Assembly (NCBI RefSeq): GCF_900168165.1
Contig: NZ_FUYV01000002.1
Coordinates: forward strand, 248,001 to 312,000
DNA length: 64,000 nucleotides
Direction of reading: 5' to 3'
Source of the DNA: Alkalitalea saponilacus
GTDB taxonomy: Bacteria > Bacteroidota > Bacteroidia > Bacteroidales > Marinilabiliaceae
Part shown: in pieces, positions 9,938-18,000 of the stretch
Layout: every line of letters starts with the position of its first letter
Numbering within the stretch: position 1 is the stretch's first letter
The notes under the pieces: model-generated
Database searches by the model: none
What the model was told of the DNA's origin: nothing
What the model saw: the letters and a program-made list of their open reading frames with translations, nothing else
Translations under genes and position numbers: made by a program

Positions 9938-10871
9938 CCAGAGCCGTTAAAACAACCATCACGATGGTTGTTTTGTGATTTACCCAACAAGCTTTGTCAA
10001 TATCCGGTGAAGTTATTTCGCGATTATTTTTCCCAATGTAAGGTTTCTCCACCATCTTGCCATGATAAAGATTTGGGCCACCGAAACGACAGTTGAGAAT
10101 TCCTGCCAGAGCAGACTCCGGCCATCCGGCATTGGGACTGGAGTGATTTTTCCGATATAACCTGATAAAGAGAAATGCGTTTTTGCTGGCCGAAACCACA
10201 GCCATGATGATGGCTGTGAGCCGTGCAGGAATGAAATTTGCAACATCGTCTAAACGCGCAGCGAATTTTCCGAAACGGATGTAACGCTCATTTTTGTATC
10301 CAACCATTGAATCCAGAGTATTTACCATTTTGTATGCAAACATCAGAGGAATTCCCCCAATGGCATAGTAAAAGAGAGGCGCTATTACGCCGTCGCTGAG
10401 ATTTTCAGAGAGCGTTTCGAGTGTTGCAGTCCGGATTTGCTGAGGTGAAAGATTGGAAGTATCCCGACCCACTATATAAGAAAGTTGATGCCTGCCGGCT
10501 TCAAGACCATTCATGCTTAATTCGTACTCCACTTTGCGGGCTTCATCAATGAGGCTGCGGTTTGCCAAACCCCAGAAAACAAAGAGCGAAGCAACCGGAT
10601 ACCAAACAAAACATACGTTTTGAATCGCGAAAAAGAAAAGTAGAAGACTTGCCCATGTAACTCCCACCAAAAGCAAAACCATAAGCATGCCCTTTAAAAA
10701 CCGGTACCGGTTTTTATTTAGAACGCTTTCACCATAAGCAATTAAACGGCCAAACAACTTAACCGGGTGTGGCATGCGATAAGGGTCGCCAAAGACCAAA
10801 TCAAGTAAATATCCCACCAATAGCGGAATTAAATATGGAGAGGAACTAACTAAAATGCTTTCTGAATCCAT
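9903..10871 (-). CDS. cbiB: Adenosylcobinamide-phosphate synthase
   Basis: A 322-residue integral membrane enzyme that attaches (R)-1-amino-2-propanol phosphate to adenosylcobyric acid, giving adenosylcobinamide phosphate. Recognition rests on the conserved N-terminal block (LLVGYLLDLVFGDPYRMPHPVKLFGRLI), the SYIVGRDTSNLSPQQIRTATLETLSENLSDG region and the MVNTLDSMVGYKNERY motif, all CbiB/CobD hallmarks. Several hydrophobic helices run through it, and length is normal for the family. The start overlaps the end of cobD by 22 bases, so translation is probably coupled. It is the last gene of the toxin-antitoxin/phzF/cobD/cbiB operon. Confidence 0.95.
   Translation of the reverse strand: MDSESILVSSSPYLIPLLVGYLLDLVFGDPYRMPHPVKLFGRLIAYGESVLNKNRYRFLKGMLMVLLLVGVTWASLLLFFFAIQNVCFVWYPVASLFVFWGLANRSLIDEARKVEYELSMNGLEAGRHQLSYIVGRDTSNLSPQQIRTATLETLSENLSDGVIAPLFYYAIGGIPLMFAYKMVNTLDSMVGYKNERYIRFGKFAARLDDVANFIPARLTAIIMAVVSASKNAFLFIRLYRKNHSSPNAGWPESALAGILNCRFGGPNLYHGKMVEKPYIGKNNREITSPDIDKACWVNHKTTIVMVVLTALVICCSTIFLSH
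9949..9978 (+). terminator. Intrinsic terminator inside cbiB
   Basis: An 11-bp perfect stem (AAAACAACCAT and its complement, loop CACG) ending in TTTT lies 11 bases after the stop of the plus-strand gene ending at 9937. It is within the C-terminal codons of cbiB on the minus strand. The arms encode part of the last membrane helix (TTIVMVVL). Confidence 0.7.
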
Positions 10872-11878
10872 GTTTTAATGGCGTTTACCAGTTGATTGTT
10901 TTGTGCCGGAGATAATGCGGCCACCCGAAAATGAGCAGACGTTAATCCTCTGAAATTGGTTGCATCGCGAATAAGAAATCCATGCTGGTCTACAAGATGC
11001 TTTTTCAAGTCGCCAGCCGTGCCTTTATGCAGTTTCACCAGAAAATAATTGCACTCGGAGGGTGAGACAGAAACCATCTCAATTTCCGCCATTAGTTTCT
11101 GAAAACGACTTGATTCTTTAAGCAAAGCATTGATATCTGGCTTGAGTTCTTCGTATTTATCCATGATAAACTTCCCTGCTTCGATGGCCAAAGCATTAAC
11201 GCTCCATGGCATTTTAATTTCGCTTAAACTCTCACATATTTCTTCACTGGCAATAATATATCCCAATCTCAACCCTGGCAAAGCGAATAGCTTTGTCAAT
11301 GAGCGTACAACCACTAAATTGTCCGGCACATTATGGCACGACAATGGCGATACATATTCATGGCAAAGAGAATGGTAAGCTTCGTCGAGAATTAAACAAG
11401 CATCGGGATGGTTACTGCAAAAATTCAAAATCAAATCAGAATCAGTGACCACTCCGTCCGGATTATTGGGATTTCCCAACCAAACACAATCATATTGCTC
11501 TGTCATTTGGATGTTAAACTTACCAGATGGTTGGTGGGAAATCGAATGTCCATGACATTTTGCAGCATCTTCGTACTCGGAAAAAGATGGAGTAAAAACC
11601 AGTGATTTCCCATTTTTGAACAGTTGCGCCAACAGGTAAAATGCCTCCGTTGATCCATTGGTTACAACAATTTGTCGCAGGTCAACCCCCTCCTTTCGTG
11701 CAATGGCCTCCCGAAGCGAACAGGCATCCGGTTCAGGATAGTTCCCTATAAGATTTATAGAATCTTTTATATGTGCCAAAATTGCGGGATGCGTGCCTCC
11801 ACAGGCAATATTTGAGCTAAAATCGGCTTTAATACCCTGTATGTATTGATGTATTTCGTTTCCGTGTCCGTACAACAT
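10850..11878 (-). CDS. cobD: Threonine-phosphate decarboxylase (CobD/CobC type)
   Basis: A 342-residue PLP enzyme of aminotransferase fold type I. In the cobalamin pathway its relatives decarboxylate L-threonine O-3-phosphate to aminopropanol phosphate, the substrate of the next gene product, CbiB. Family features visible are the N-terminal FSSNIACGGTHPAILAHI segment, the NGSTEAFYLLA block, NPNNPDG, the LILDEAYHSL motif and the PLP lysine in SLTKLFALPGLRLGY. It resembles HisC, but the context beside cbiB favours the cobalamin role. The start codon overlaps the phzF stop (TAATG). Confidence 0.92.
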   Translation of the reverse strand: MLYGHGNEIHQYIQGIKADFSSNIACGGTHPAILAHIKDSINLIGNYPEPDACSLREAIARKEGVDLRQIVVTNGSTEAFYLLAQLFKNGKSLVFTPSFSEYEDAAKCHGHSISHQPSGKFNIQMTEQYDCVWLGNPNNPDGVVTDSDLILNFCSNHPDACLILDEAYHSLCHEYVSPLSCHNVPDNLVVVRSLTKLFALPGLRLGYIIASEEICESLSEIKMPWSVNALAIEAGKFIMDKYEELKPDINALLKESSRFQKLMAEIEMVSVSPSECNYFLVKLHKGTAGDLKKHLVDQHGFLIRDATNFRGLTSAHFRVAALSPAQNNQLVNAIKTWIQKAF

Positions 11879-12675
11879 TAGAATTTCAGTTCTGCTTTAA
11901 ATACCGTTACCGCCTCTCCTCTGATTTCCACTCTCGGTTTATTTAAGGCAACCTTTAAAACACCCGAGCGACGACTCACCTGATGGGAAACCATTTCTCT
12001 TTTCCCCAGCTTTTGAGACCACAACGGGGTTAATGCACAATGCGCCGAGCCGGTTACCGGATCCTCATTAATTCCGGATTTTGGTGCAAAACAGCGCACC
12101 ACGAAATCAGCCTCCTCTACATCGCTTTTTGCGGTAATCATTAACTCGCCAAGTCCATGATTTATGAGTGCTTCAAAATTGGGAGCTGCATTGCGAACTG
12201 ATTCCGCTTCATTGGCAACAGCGATGACCCAATCTTCATCGCTACGATACAACTCCACAGGCTCAAACCCTAGGAGACTCTCAAAAACAGCCGGGACTTC
12301 AACTTTTTGAAGTTTGTATTGCGGAAAATCCAAAACGATCCATCCATTTGAGTATTTAGCTGTAACTTTCCCTTTCTTCGTTCTGAAAACAATTTGTTGG
12401 TCTTTTCCAACTACCCCTAGTTCGTAAATAATATGCGCAGCCGATAAAGTGGCATGTCCGCACAGGGGAACTTCAACTGTTGGAGTAAAATACCGAATTT
12501 TAAACTCATTTTGGTGTGGAATAACGAATGCCGTTTCGGAGAGATTCATCTCCATAGCAATGTTTTGCATCCTGTGGGATGCAAAACCCTCGTCCACCAA
12601 CATAACGCCTGCCGGGTTTCCTTTAAAAAGCGCACTGGTGAATGCATCTATTTGATATATGATTTTGTTGTGCAT
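11878..12675 (-). CDS. PhzF-family isomerase-like protein
   Basis: A 265-residue protein of the PhzF/diaminopimelate-epimerase-like fold. Clear signatures are the N-terminal YQIDAFTSALFKGNPAGV, the conserved glutamate in NLSETAFV, PLCGHATLSAAH, and the second-half motif GINEDPVTGSAHC. PhzF of phenazine synthesis isomerises dihydro-hydroxyanthranilate, but most homologues have no known substrate, and no other phenazine genes are present. It is translationally coupled on both sides: its ATG overlaps the toxin stop (TAATG) and its stop overlaps the cobD start. That places it firmly in this operon. Any role in cobalamin metabolism is inference from position only. Confidence 0.9.
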   Translation of the reverse strand: MHNKIIYQIDAFTSALFKGNPAGVMLVDEGFASHRMQNIAMEMNLSETAFVIPHQNEFKIRYFTPTVEVPLCGHATLSAAHIIYELGVVGKDQQIVFRTKKGKVTAKYSNGWIVLDFPQYKLQKVEVPAVFESLLGFEPVELYRSDEDWVIAVANEAESVRNAAPNFEALINHGLGELMITAKSDVEEADFVVRCFAPKSGINEDPVTGSAHCALTPLWSQKLGKREMVSHQVSRRSGVLKVALNKPRVEIRGEAVTVFKAELKF

Positions 12676-13022
12676 TATTCAAGATCGAGTACTATTTGAA
12701 TATTTTCTTTAACAATGTCTATTAATTCATCCGGTAAGATCCCAATCCTCTTTGTTAGTCTTTTATTGTCAATGGCTCGAATTTGATCAATCATAACATC
12801 ACAAGCCTGATTTAAATTAGCTGTTCCTTTTTTAAGATGAACCCTCAAAATCTCAGAACCCTTATTAACATTTGTCGTTATAGGGCAAACGATGGTTGAT
12901 GGGTGAGGGATTTTATTGAGCAAATTGGTCTGAATGGCCAAAACCGGCCTTGTTTTACCTGGTTCGGTTCCAATTTGCGGATTTAAATCCGCAATCCAAA
13001 TTTCGAATTGTTTAATCCACAT
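12675..13022 (-). CDS. MazF/PemK-type toxin (endoribonuclease)
   Basis: About 115 residues from the ATG at 13022. An in-frame ATG at 13037 is possible, but GAGGAG lies eight bases before 13022 and fits a ribosome-binding site. Family motifs are the N-terminal IWIADLNPQIGTEPGKTRPVL, the strand STIVCPITTNV, and the C-terminal DVMIDQIRAIDNKRLTKRIG. These carry the Arg and Thr/Ser positions of MazF-type RNases that cleave single-stranded mRNA. It overlaps the antitoxin gene by 11 bases, the usual arrangement. Unusually, its stop overlaps the phzF start, so the toxin is physically coupled to a cobalamin operon. Confidence 0.9.
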   Translation of the reverse strand: MWIKQFEIWIADLNPQIGTEPGKTRPVLAIQTNLLNKIPHPSTIVCPITTNVNKGSEILRVHLKKGTANLNQACDVMIDQIRAIDNKRLTKRIGILPDELIDIVKENIQIVLDLE

Positions 13023-13242
13023 AATCAATCTCCTCAAAATCTTTAAGGGCAGCCATTGAGTCAGCTTTAACCAATCCTGATTCTTTCTTCAGCCTTTCCT
13101 CAAGTATTTGTTTTCGTTGAAGTTTATTGTAAAAATCAATTGCCTCGTTGATATATCTGTTACGGGGCTTCTTAATTCGCTCAAGTATCTTTTCAGTCTC
13201 GCCGAAAATTGATTCGTCTATTTTTAGTGATACAGTTTTCAT
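13012..13242 (-). CDS. Ribbon-helix-helix type antitoxin
   Basis: A 76-residue protein. The N-terminal TVSLKIDESIFGETEKILERIKKPRNRYINEAIDFYN is a ribbon-helix-helix DNA-binding domain: an alternating beta strand, two helices and a conserved NRYINEAI turn. The C-terminal 30 residues are charged and probably bind and neutralise the MazF toxin encoded immediately downstream. Such antitoxins autoregulate by binding repeats in their own promoter; a matching set of 13-base-spaced direct repeats lies upstream at 13266-13298. Confidence 0.88.
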   Translation of the reverse strand: MKTVSLKIDESIFGETEKILERIKKPRNRYINEAIDFYNKLQRKQILEERLKKESGLVKADSMAALKDFEEIDYVD

Positions 13243-13260
13243 TGCTTGTTTTTTATATCA

Positions 13261-13299
13261 CAAAGGTATGTTTTATAGGTATATCAAACAAGTATATCC
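13261..13299 (-). promoter_or_regulatory. Toxin-antitoxin promoter with 13-bp operator repeats
   Basis: On the minus strand a TACCTTTG -7 box (plus 13261-13268) has CTTG 20 bases further upstream or TTTG 16 bases upstream. Over it lie three direct copies of GTATATC-like sequence, reading on the plus strand GTATG at 13266, GTATATC at 13279 and GTATATC at 13292, exactly 13 bases apart. Spaced direct repeats are the expected target of a ribbon-helix-helix antitoxin; repression by the antitoxin complex is inferred. Confidence 0.6.
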
Positions 13300-13322
13300 A
13301 TCAGCAATTATTCAAACTAATT

Positions 13323-13355
13323 AATTGGCCTTATGCAACTTGCATAAGGCCAATT
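13323..13355. terminator. 15-bp hairpin between cobQ and the toxin-antitoxin operon
   Basis: Perfect 15-base arms (AATTGGCCTTATGCA and complement) with a 3-base loop, in the 318-base gap downstream of cobQ and upstream of the antitoxin promoter. No long T-run follows on either strand, so it is a candidate terminator or RNA-end structure for cobQ rather than a textbook one. The rest of the gap (13356-13560) shows nothing recognisable. Confidence 0.5.
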
Positions 13356-13560
13356 TCATTCACATGTTGTAAGTTCTCTCCGCATGCGCGTTTCAATTGT
13401 TGTTATTTTTTCTTTAGCGCACAGCTTATTCTTGATTCATGGATGGCTCTTTTATGAAACGCCCATGAGTGGGAATCGAAGATCGACGCAGTCAAGCTCA
13501 CAAAAAGAGCTCGAAAGCAACAACTCATGAAAACTCCATTCGGTCAACAACTTAAACAAA

Positions 13561-15027
13561 TTACTTACGAATAAATCCATAAATCCTTTCCAAATCCACT
13601 TTCTCCCGCACCAATCCGGCCAGTTTGTTAAACCCTTCCTCTTTTAAATCCCTCAAACTAAAATTTATTTCAATGTCGGGATTTACCTGTCTTAATATTT
13701 CACGGATGACCGATGCATTATCAAAAACTCCGTGAATGTATGTCCCCCAGGTTTTTTCATTCAGAAAACAGCCGTCGTTTTCACCATTATTGAGTCGACA
13801 AAGTGGATTCCCATCCACTTTGGTCACTCCCATGTGAATTTCATATCCCGAACCTTTAACGTTGTCATCATTAAGGAATTCAAAACGACATTGCTCTGTC
13901 TTTTTTTTACCTTTAAATACTGTTTCCACCGGAAGTATTCCCAAACCCTTGGTTTGGGAAACATTGCCTTCTACTCCATCTGGATCCTGTATAATTTTTC
14001 CCATCATTTGAAATCCTCCACATATCCCGTAAATGGGTTTTCCGTTTTGATGCAATCGCATCAAAACACTCTCCAACCCTCTATGTCGCAACATTTCCAT
14101 ATCGGCAATGGTGTTTTTAGACCCGGGCAATATAATGATGTCAGCCGCTGTAAGTGCATCCTCGCTTTCGGCATAATAAAGATTTACCTCAGGAACGTGA
14201 CGTAGAGAGTCGAAATCTGTAAAATTGGCCATGTGCTTGAGGCGAACAACTGCGATATTAATTTTTCCCTTCTGTGGTTGATTTTTCAGATGATCCAGAA
14301 CTACTGAGTCTTCCTGTTCAATAAAAATATCACGAAACCATGGTATAACGCCCAAAACAGGTACGCCGCTGATCTCTTCCAACATTCTTCGTCCTTCATG
14401 GAAAAGGCTCTCGTCGCCTCTGAATTTGTTAATTAAAACCCCTTTGATAAGCTTTCGTTGATTTGGGGGTAACAACTGAATTGAGCCATAAACAGAGGCA
14501 AATACACCTCCGCGATCAATGTCTGCCACCAGAATGGTGGCTGCATCAGCGGCTTCTGCCACCCGCATATTGGTAATATCCTTGTCCCACAAATTCATTT
14601 CGGAGATGGATCCTGCGCCTTCTATGACAATGGGATTGTACCTTTCGGCCAAGCGATGATAGGATTTCATAACTTCGGCAAAAAGTGCATCCCGATTAGT
14701 CTCCAGAAAATACTTTGATGCAGATTTATTGCCTGCCGGCTTCCCGTTCAAAACTACCTGACTCACCATGTCACCTGATGGTTTTAGCAAAACAGGATTC
14801 ATCTCTACCGAACACGGAATACCACATGCTTCGGCCTGAACAGCCTGCGCCCGACCAATTTCAAGGCCATCGGGAGTAACAAAACTGTTGAGAGCCATGT
14901 TTTGAGCCTTAAAAGGCGCCGGAGAATAGCCATCCTGCATAAAAATGCGGCAAAATGCCGCATTTAAAACTGATTTTCCAACATCGGAACCGGTTCCGAC
15001 AAACATGATGGGGCGAAGTTTTCTCAA
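13561..15027 (-). CDS. cobQ: Cobyric acid synthase (glutamine-hydrolysing)
   Basis: A 488-residue enzyme that amidates four carboxyl groups of adenosylcobyrinic acid a,c-diamide using glutamine and ATP, giving adenosylcobyric acid. The N-terminal ATP-binding half has the P-loop-like GTGSDVGKSV and the CobQ signature FKAQNMALNS. The C-terminal half is a class I glutamine amidotransferase with nucleophile Cys-336 in GICGGFQMM and His-432 in GTYIHGVF. Length matches the family. It lies 59 bases downstream of the hybrid histidine kinase gene on the same strand and is separated from the cobD/cbiB operon by a gap of more than 300 bases. Confidence 0.96.
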   Translation of the reverse strand: MRKLRPIMFVGTGSDVGKSVLNAAFCRIFMQDGYSPAPFKAQNMALNSFVTPDGLEIGRAQAVQAEACGIPCSVEMNPVLLKPSGDMVSQVVLNGKPAGNKSASKYFLETNRDALFAEVMKSYHRLAERYNPIVIEGAGSISEMNLWDKDITNMRVAEAADAATILVADIDRGGVFASVYGSIQLLPPNQRKLIKGVLINKFRGDESLFHEGRRMLEEISGVPVLGVIPWFRDIFIEQEDSVVLDHLKNQPQKGKINIAVVRLKHMANFTDFDSLRHVPEVNLYYAESEDALTAADIIILPGSKNTIADMEMLRHRGLESVLMRLHQNGKPIYGICGGFQMMGKIIQDPDGVEGNVSQTKGLGILPVETVFKGKKKTEQCRFEFLNDDNVKGSGYEIHMGVTKVDGNPLCRLNNGENDGCFLNEKTWGTYIHGVFDNASVIREILRQVNPDIEINFSLRDLKEEGFNKLAGLVREKVDLERIYGFIRK

Positions 15028-15086
15028 AATAACGATTCAGAAATTGATTACTATATCTGACAAAGATATTGAAATTATAGAAGTCA

Positions 15087-18000
15087 TTAAGACTTATCCT
15101 TCATTCTGTATTTATTTACCAGAGATTTAACCATATCGGGATCCAACGGTTTAGCAATACATTCATCAAAAAGCGCTTTTTTCTCCTCTTTATCAATGGA
15201 AAGTGCATACGCCGACTGAACTACGATGGGGGTTTCCGGATTTAGCTTCTTAATTTCACGGGCTGCCCGATACCCATCCATTTCAGGCATTCTAACATCC
15301 ATAAAAACCAATTCAATTTTATGTTGCTTGAAAATAGTCAATGCCTGAATTCCATTTTGGGCATGAAAAACCGTGCAACTCAGCTCCCTAAGAAGCTCCT
15401 TTAAAAACAACGAGCTTAGTTCATCGTCTTCTGCCACAAGAACAGGAAACTTTTCTTCAGAAAGAGTTTCCCGGTAAGGTTCTATATTATTTATACGACT
15501 CTTATTGTAAGGAACGTACGGGATTGTCAGATAAAATGAACTTCCTTCTCCGGGGTTGGATTCTAGGCGAATGTTTCCGTTCATTAATTCTGCAAAACCT
15601 TTACATATGGATAATCCCAAGCCCGTTCCTCCATATTCATGATGGATGTCCTCATTGGCCTGCCGAAACCGTTCGAAAATCAATCGTTGAGATTCTTCAG
15701 CAATTCCAATACCGCTGTCATTTACATAAAATTCAAGTTCATTGCTCTCATTCCGGTAAACATACCCGAATTTGACAAAGCCACTATTGGTAAACTTGAA
15801 AGCATTACCTAAAAGATTGCTTAAAATTTGTGTAACTTTTGTTCTGTCCAAAACAACCAGAGACTCATTGTAAACAAACCAATTGTCGACTGTAAACTCA
15901 ATATCCTTACCTCCTACCTGTTGTTTAAAAACGGCATACAACTCCTCTGTAATCTCATTGATGTTGACTTTGTCATTGTTCAGAACCTCCTGCTTTGTTT
16001 CAATGGATGAGATGGTTAAAATATCGTTAACAATGGAGAGCAATTGTTTACTGCTATTCTTAATGATTGATGCATAACGTACTCTTTTGTCATTATCGGG
16101 ATTAGTTGTTACCAACATATCTGCAAATCCGGATATGGCATTTAATGGTGTTCGGATTTCATGACTCATATTGTGCAGGAAAGCTGTTTTTAATTGATCG
16201 CTCTCTTCTGCTTTCTCCTTGGCTGCTAATAATTCCTGTTCAGCCATTTGTTTTTGGGTTATATCATGTCCGATCCCCACCAACCCGGTAATTTCCCCAT
16301 CCTTATCATAAAGAGGAATTTTACTGGTTGACAACCAAACGGTTTCTCCTGATTTCCTGATAAAACTCTCTTCCTTGTCAATAATAAAAATTCCTGTTTT
16401 TATTACTTTGAGATCATCCTCATAATACTCAAGTGCGTCTTTACCAAGAAGGTCTATATCTGTTTTCCCAATTACATCTTCTTCACGTTCAAAGCCAAGA
16501 TATCTATAATCAGAAATATTTGAAATGACTTTTCGTGCTTCCAGGTCTTTTACATAAATCAAAGCCGGCAGATTATCAATTAATGTTCTTAACAATAATT
16601 TTTGTTGTATTAATTCCGTTTCCACAAACTTTCTTGCACTTATATCAACCTTAAACTCAGCGACAAGCCAATCTCCTTTACTGTTTTTAAATGGAATGGT
16701 ATGAACCTCAAAAACTTTATCATCATCATCGGAAGTTTGCTCAGAAATGTAAACCTCTTTCGTATCGAAAGCTTCTTGAATATTACAGTTCTCGCAAGGT
16801 TCATTGAGATGCATGAAGTATTCATAGCATTTCTTCCCTTTGGGATCTCCATACTTCTTTCTCCAGCCCTCATCTACATAAATAATATTATAGTCTTTAT
16901 CTACAATATTGATTCCTGTTCCAGTTATATCAAGGATGTATTGAAATCTTTCTCTCTCTTCTTTTAAAACTTCACGCTGGACATATGCCTCAGTAACATC
17001 CCTAAAAACAAGAACAGCTCCTGTAACCCGATCTGCATCATCCTTTATTGGGGCACAACTGTCAGCGATATGATATCTTGCTCCGCTTTTTGATATCAGA
17101 ACAATATGGTTGGCCAATTCAACGTTCTCGCCCTTTTCCAAAACGAATTTTACAGGATTATCTGCTTTATTCCCTGACTTGGAATCTATAATATGAAATA
17201 TCTCTTCCAATTCTTTACCATTGGCTTCTTCAGTTGTCCATCCGGTAAGCGTTTCCGCTATTTTATTAAGAGAATTTACGTGTCCGGATTTATTACAAGT
17301 AATTACACCATCGCCAATAGATCTTAGGGTGGCAGCAAGGTGCTTCTGACTTGTCCGTAAGGCCATCGTTCTCTTTTCAACCAACCACTCAAGTTCCTGA
17401 TGGCGACGTTTTACCAAAGTTATGATTACAGCAATCAAAATTGAAATCAGAATCCCCAAAAATGCAAATAGAGGTGCTCCTCTTAAAGGATTGATAGAGA
17501 AAAAGTGCTGCGTTGGGTATGCTGTGACAAGGATGTTTTTGCCATAGGCAAAAACAACACGGGACATCATCATTTGATTAATATCCTCATGGCCCCAAAT
17601 AATTAAGCGATTGCCGAAAGAAGAATGGCTTTCATTATTAAGAACTCTGTATGAAGCAAATATAAAATCATCATTCAACGTGTTGTCGAGCAAATCTCCC
17701 AAATCCAACAATGCCATTACAAGTCCGTGTGGAGAAGAATCATCTGAGACCGAAAAAACAGGCCGCATTACCAGCATGCTATTCTTACCCCCGTCGACAA
17801 ACACTTTCCCCAAAAAATAGGATGCTGAGACCAACCCCGACTCCAGTGCTTCAGAAATGGCTTTCAAGGCATGCGTATCGACTCCTCCATCCAACCCTAA
17901 AACCCATTCTCCCCTGAATTTGGGTGCGATCCGTGTAACCGGAAAATGGAGATCTCTCTCTGAAACAGGAATCGGATTACCACCAACACTTTCCTCCCAT

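Noticed and set aside
10850-11878. Histidinol-phosphate aminotransferase (HisC)
   Set aside because: Same fold, but overlap with cbiB and lack of his genes support threonine-phosphate decarboxylase.
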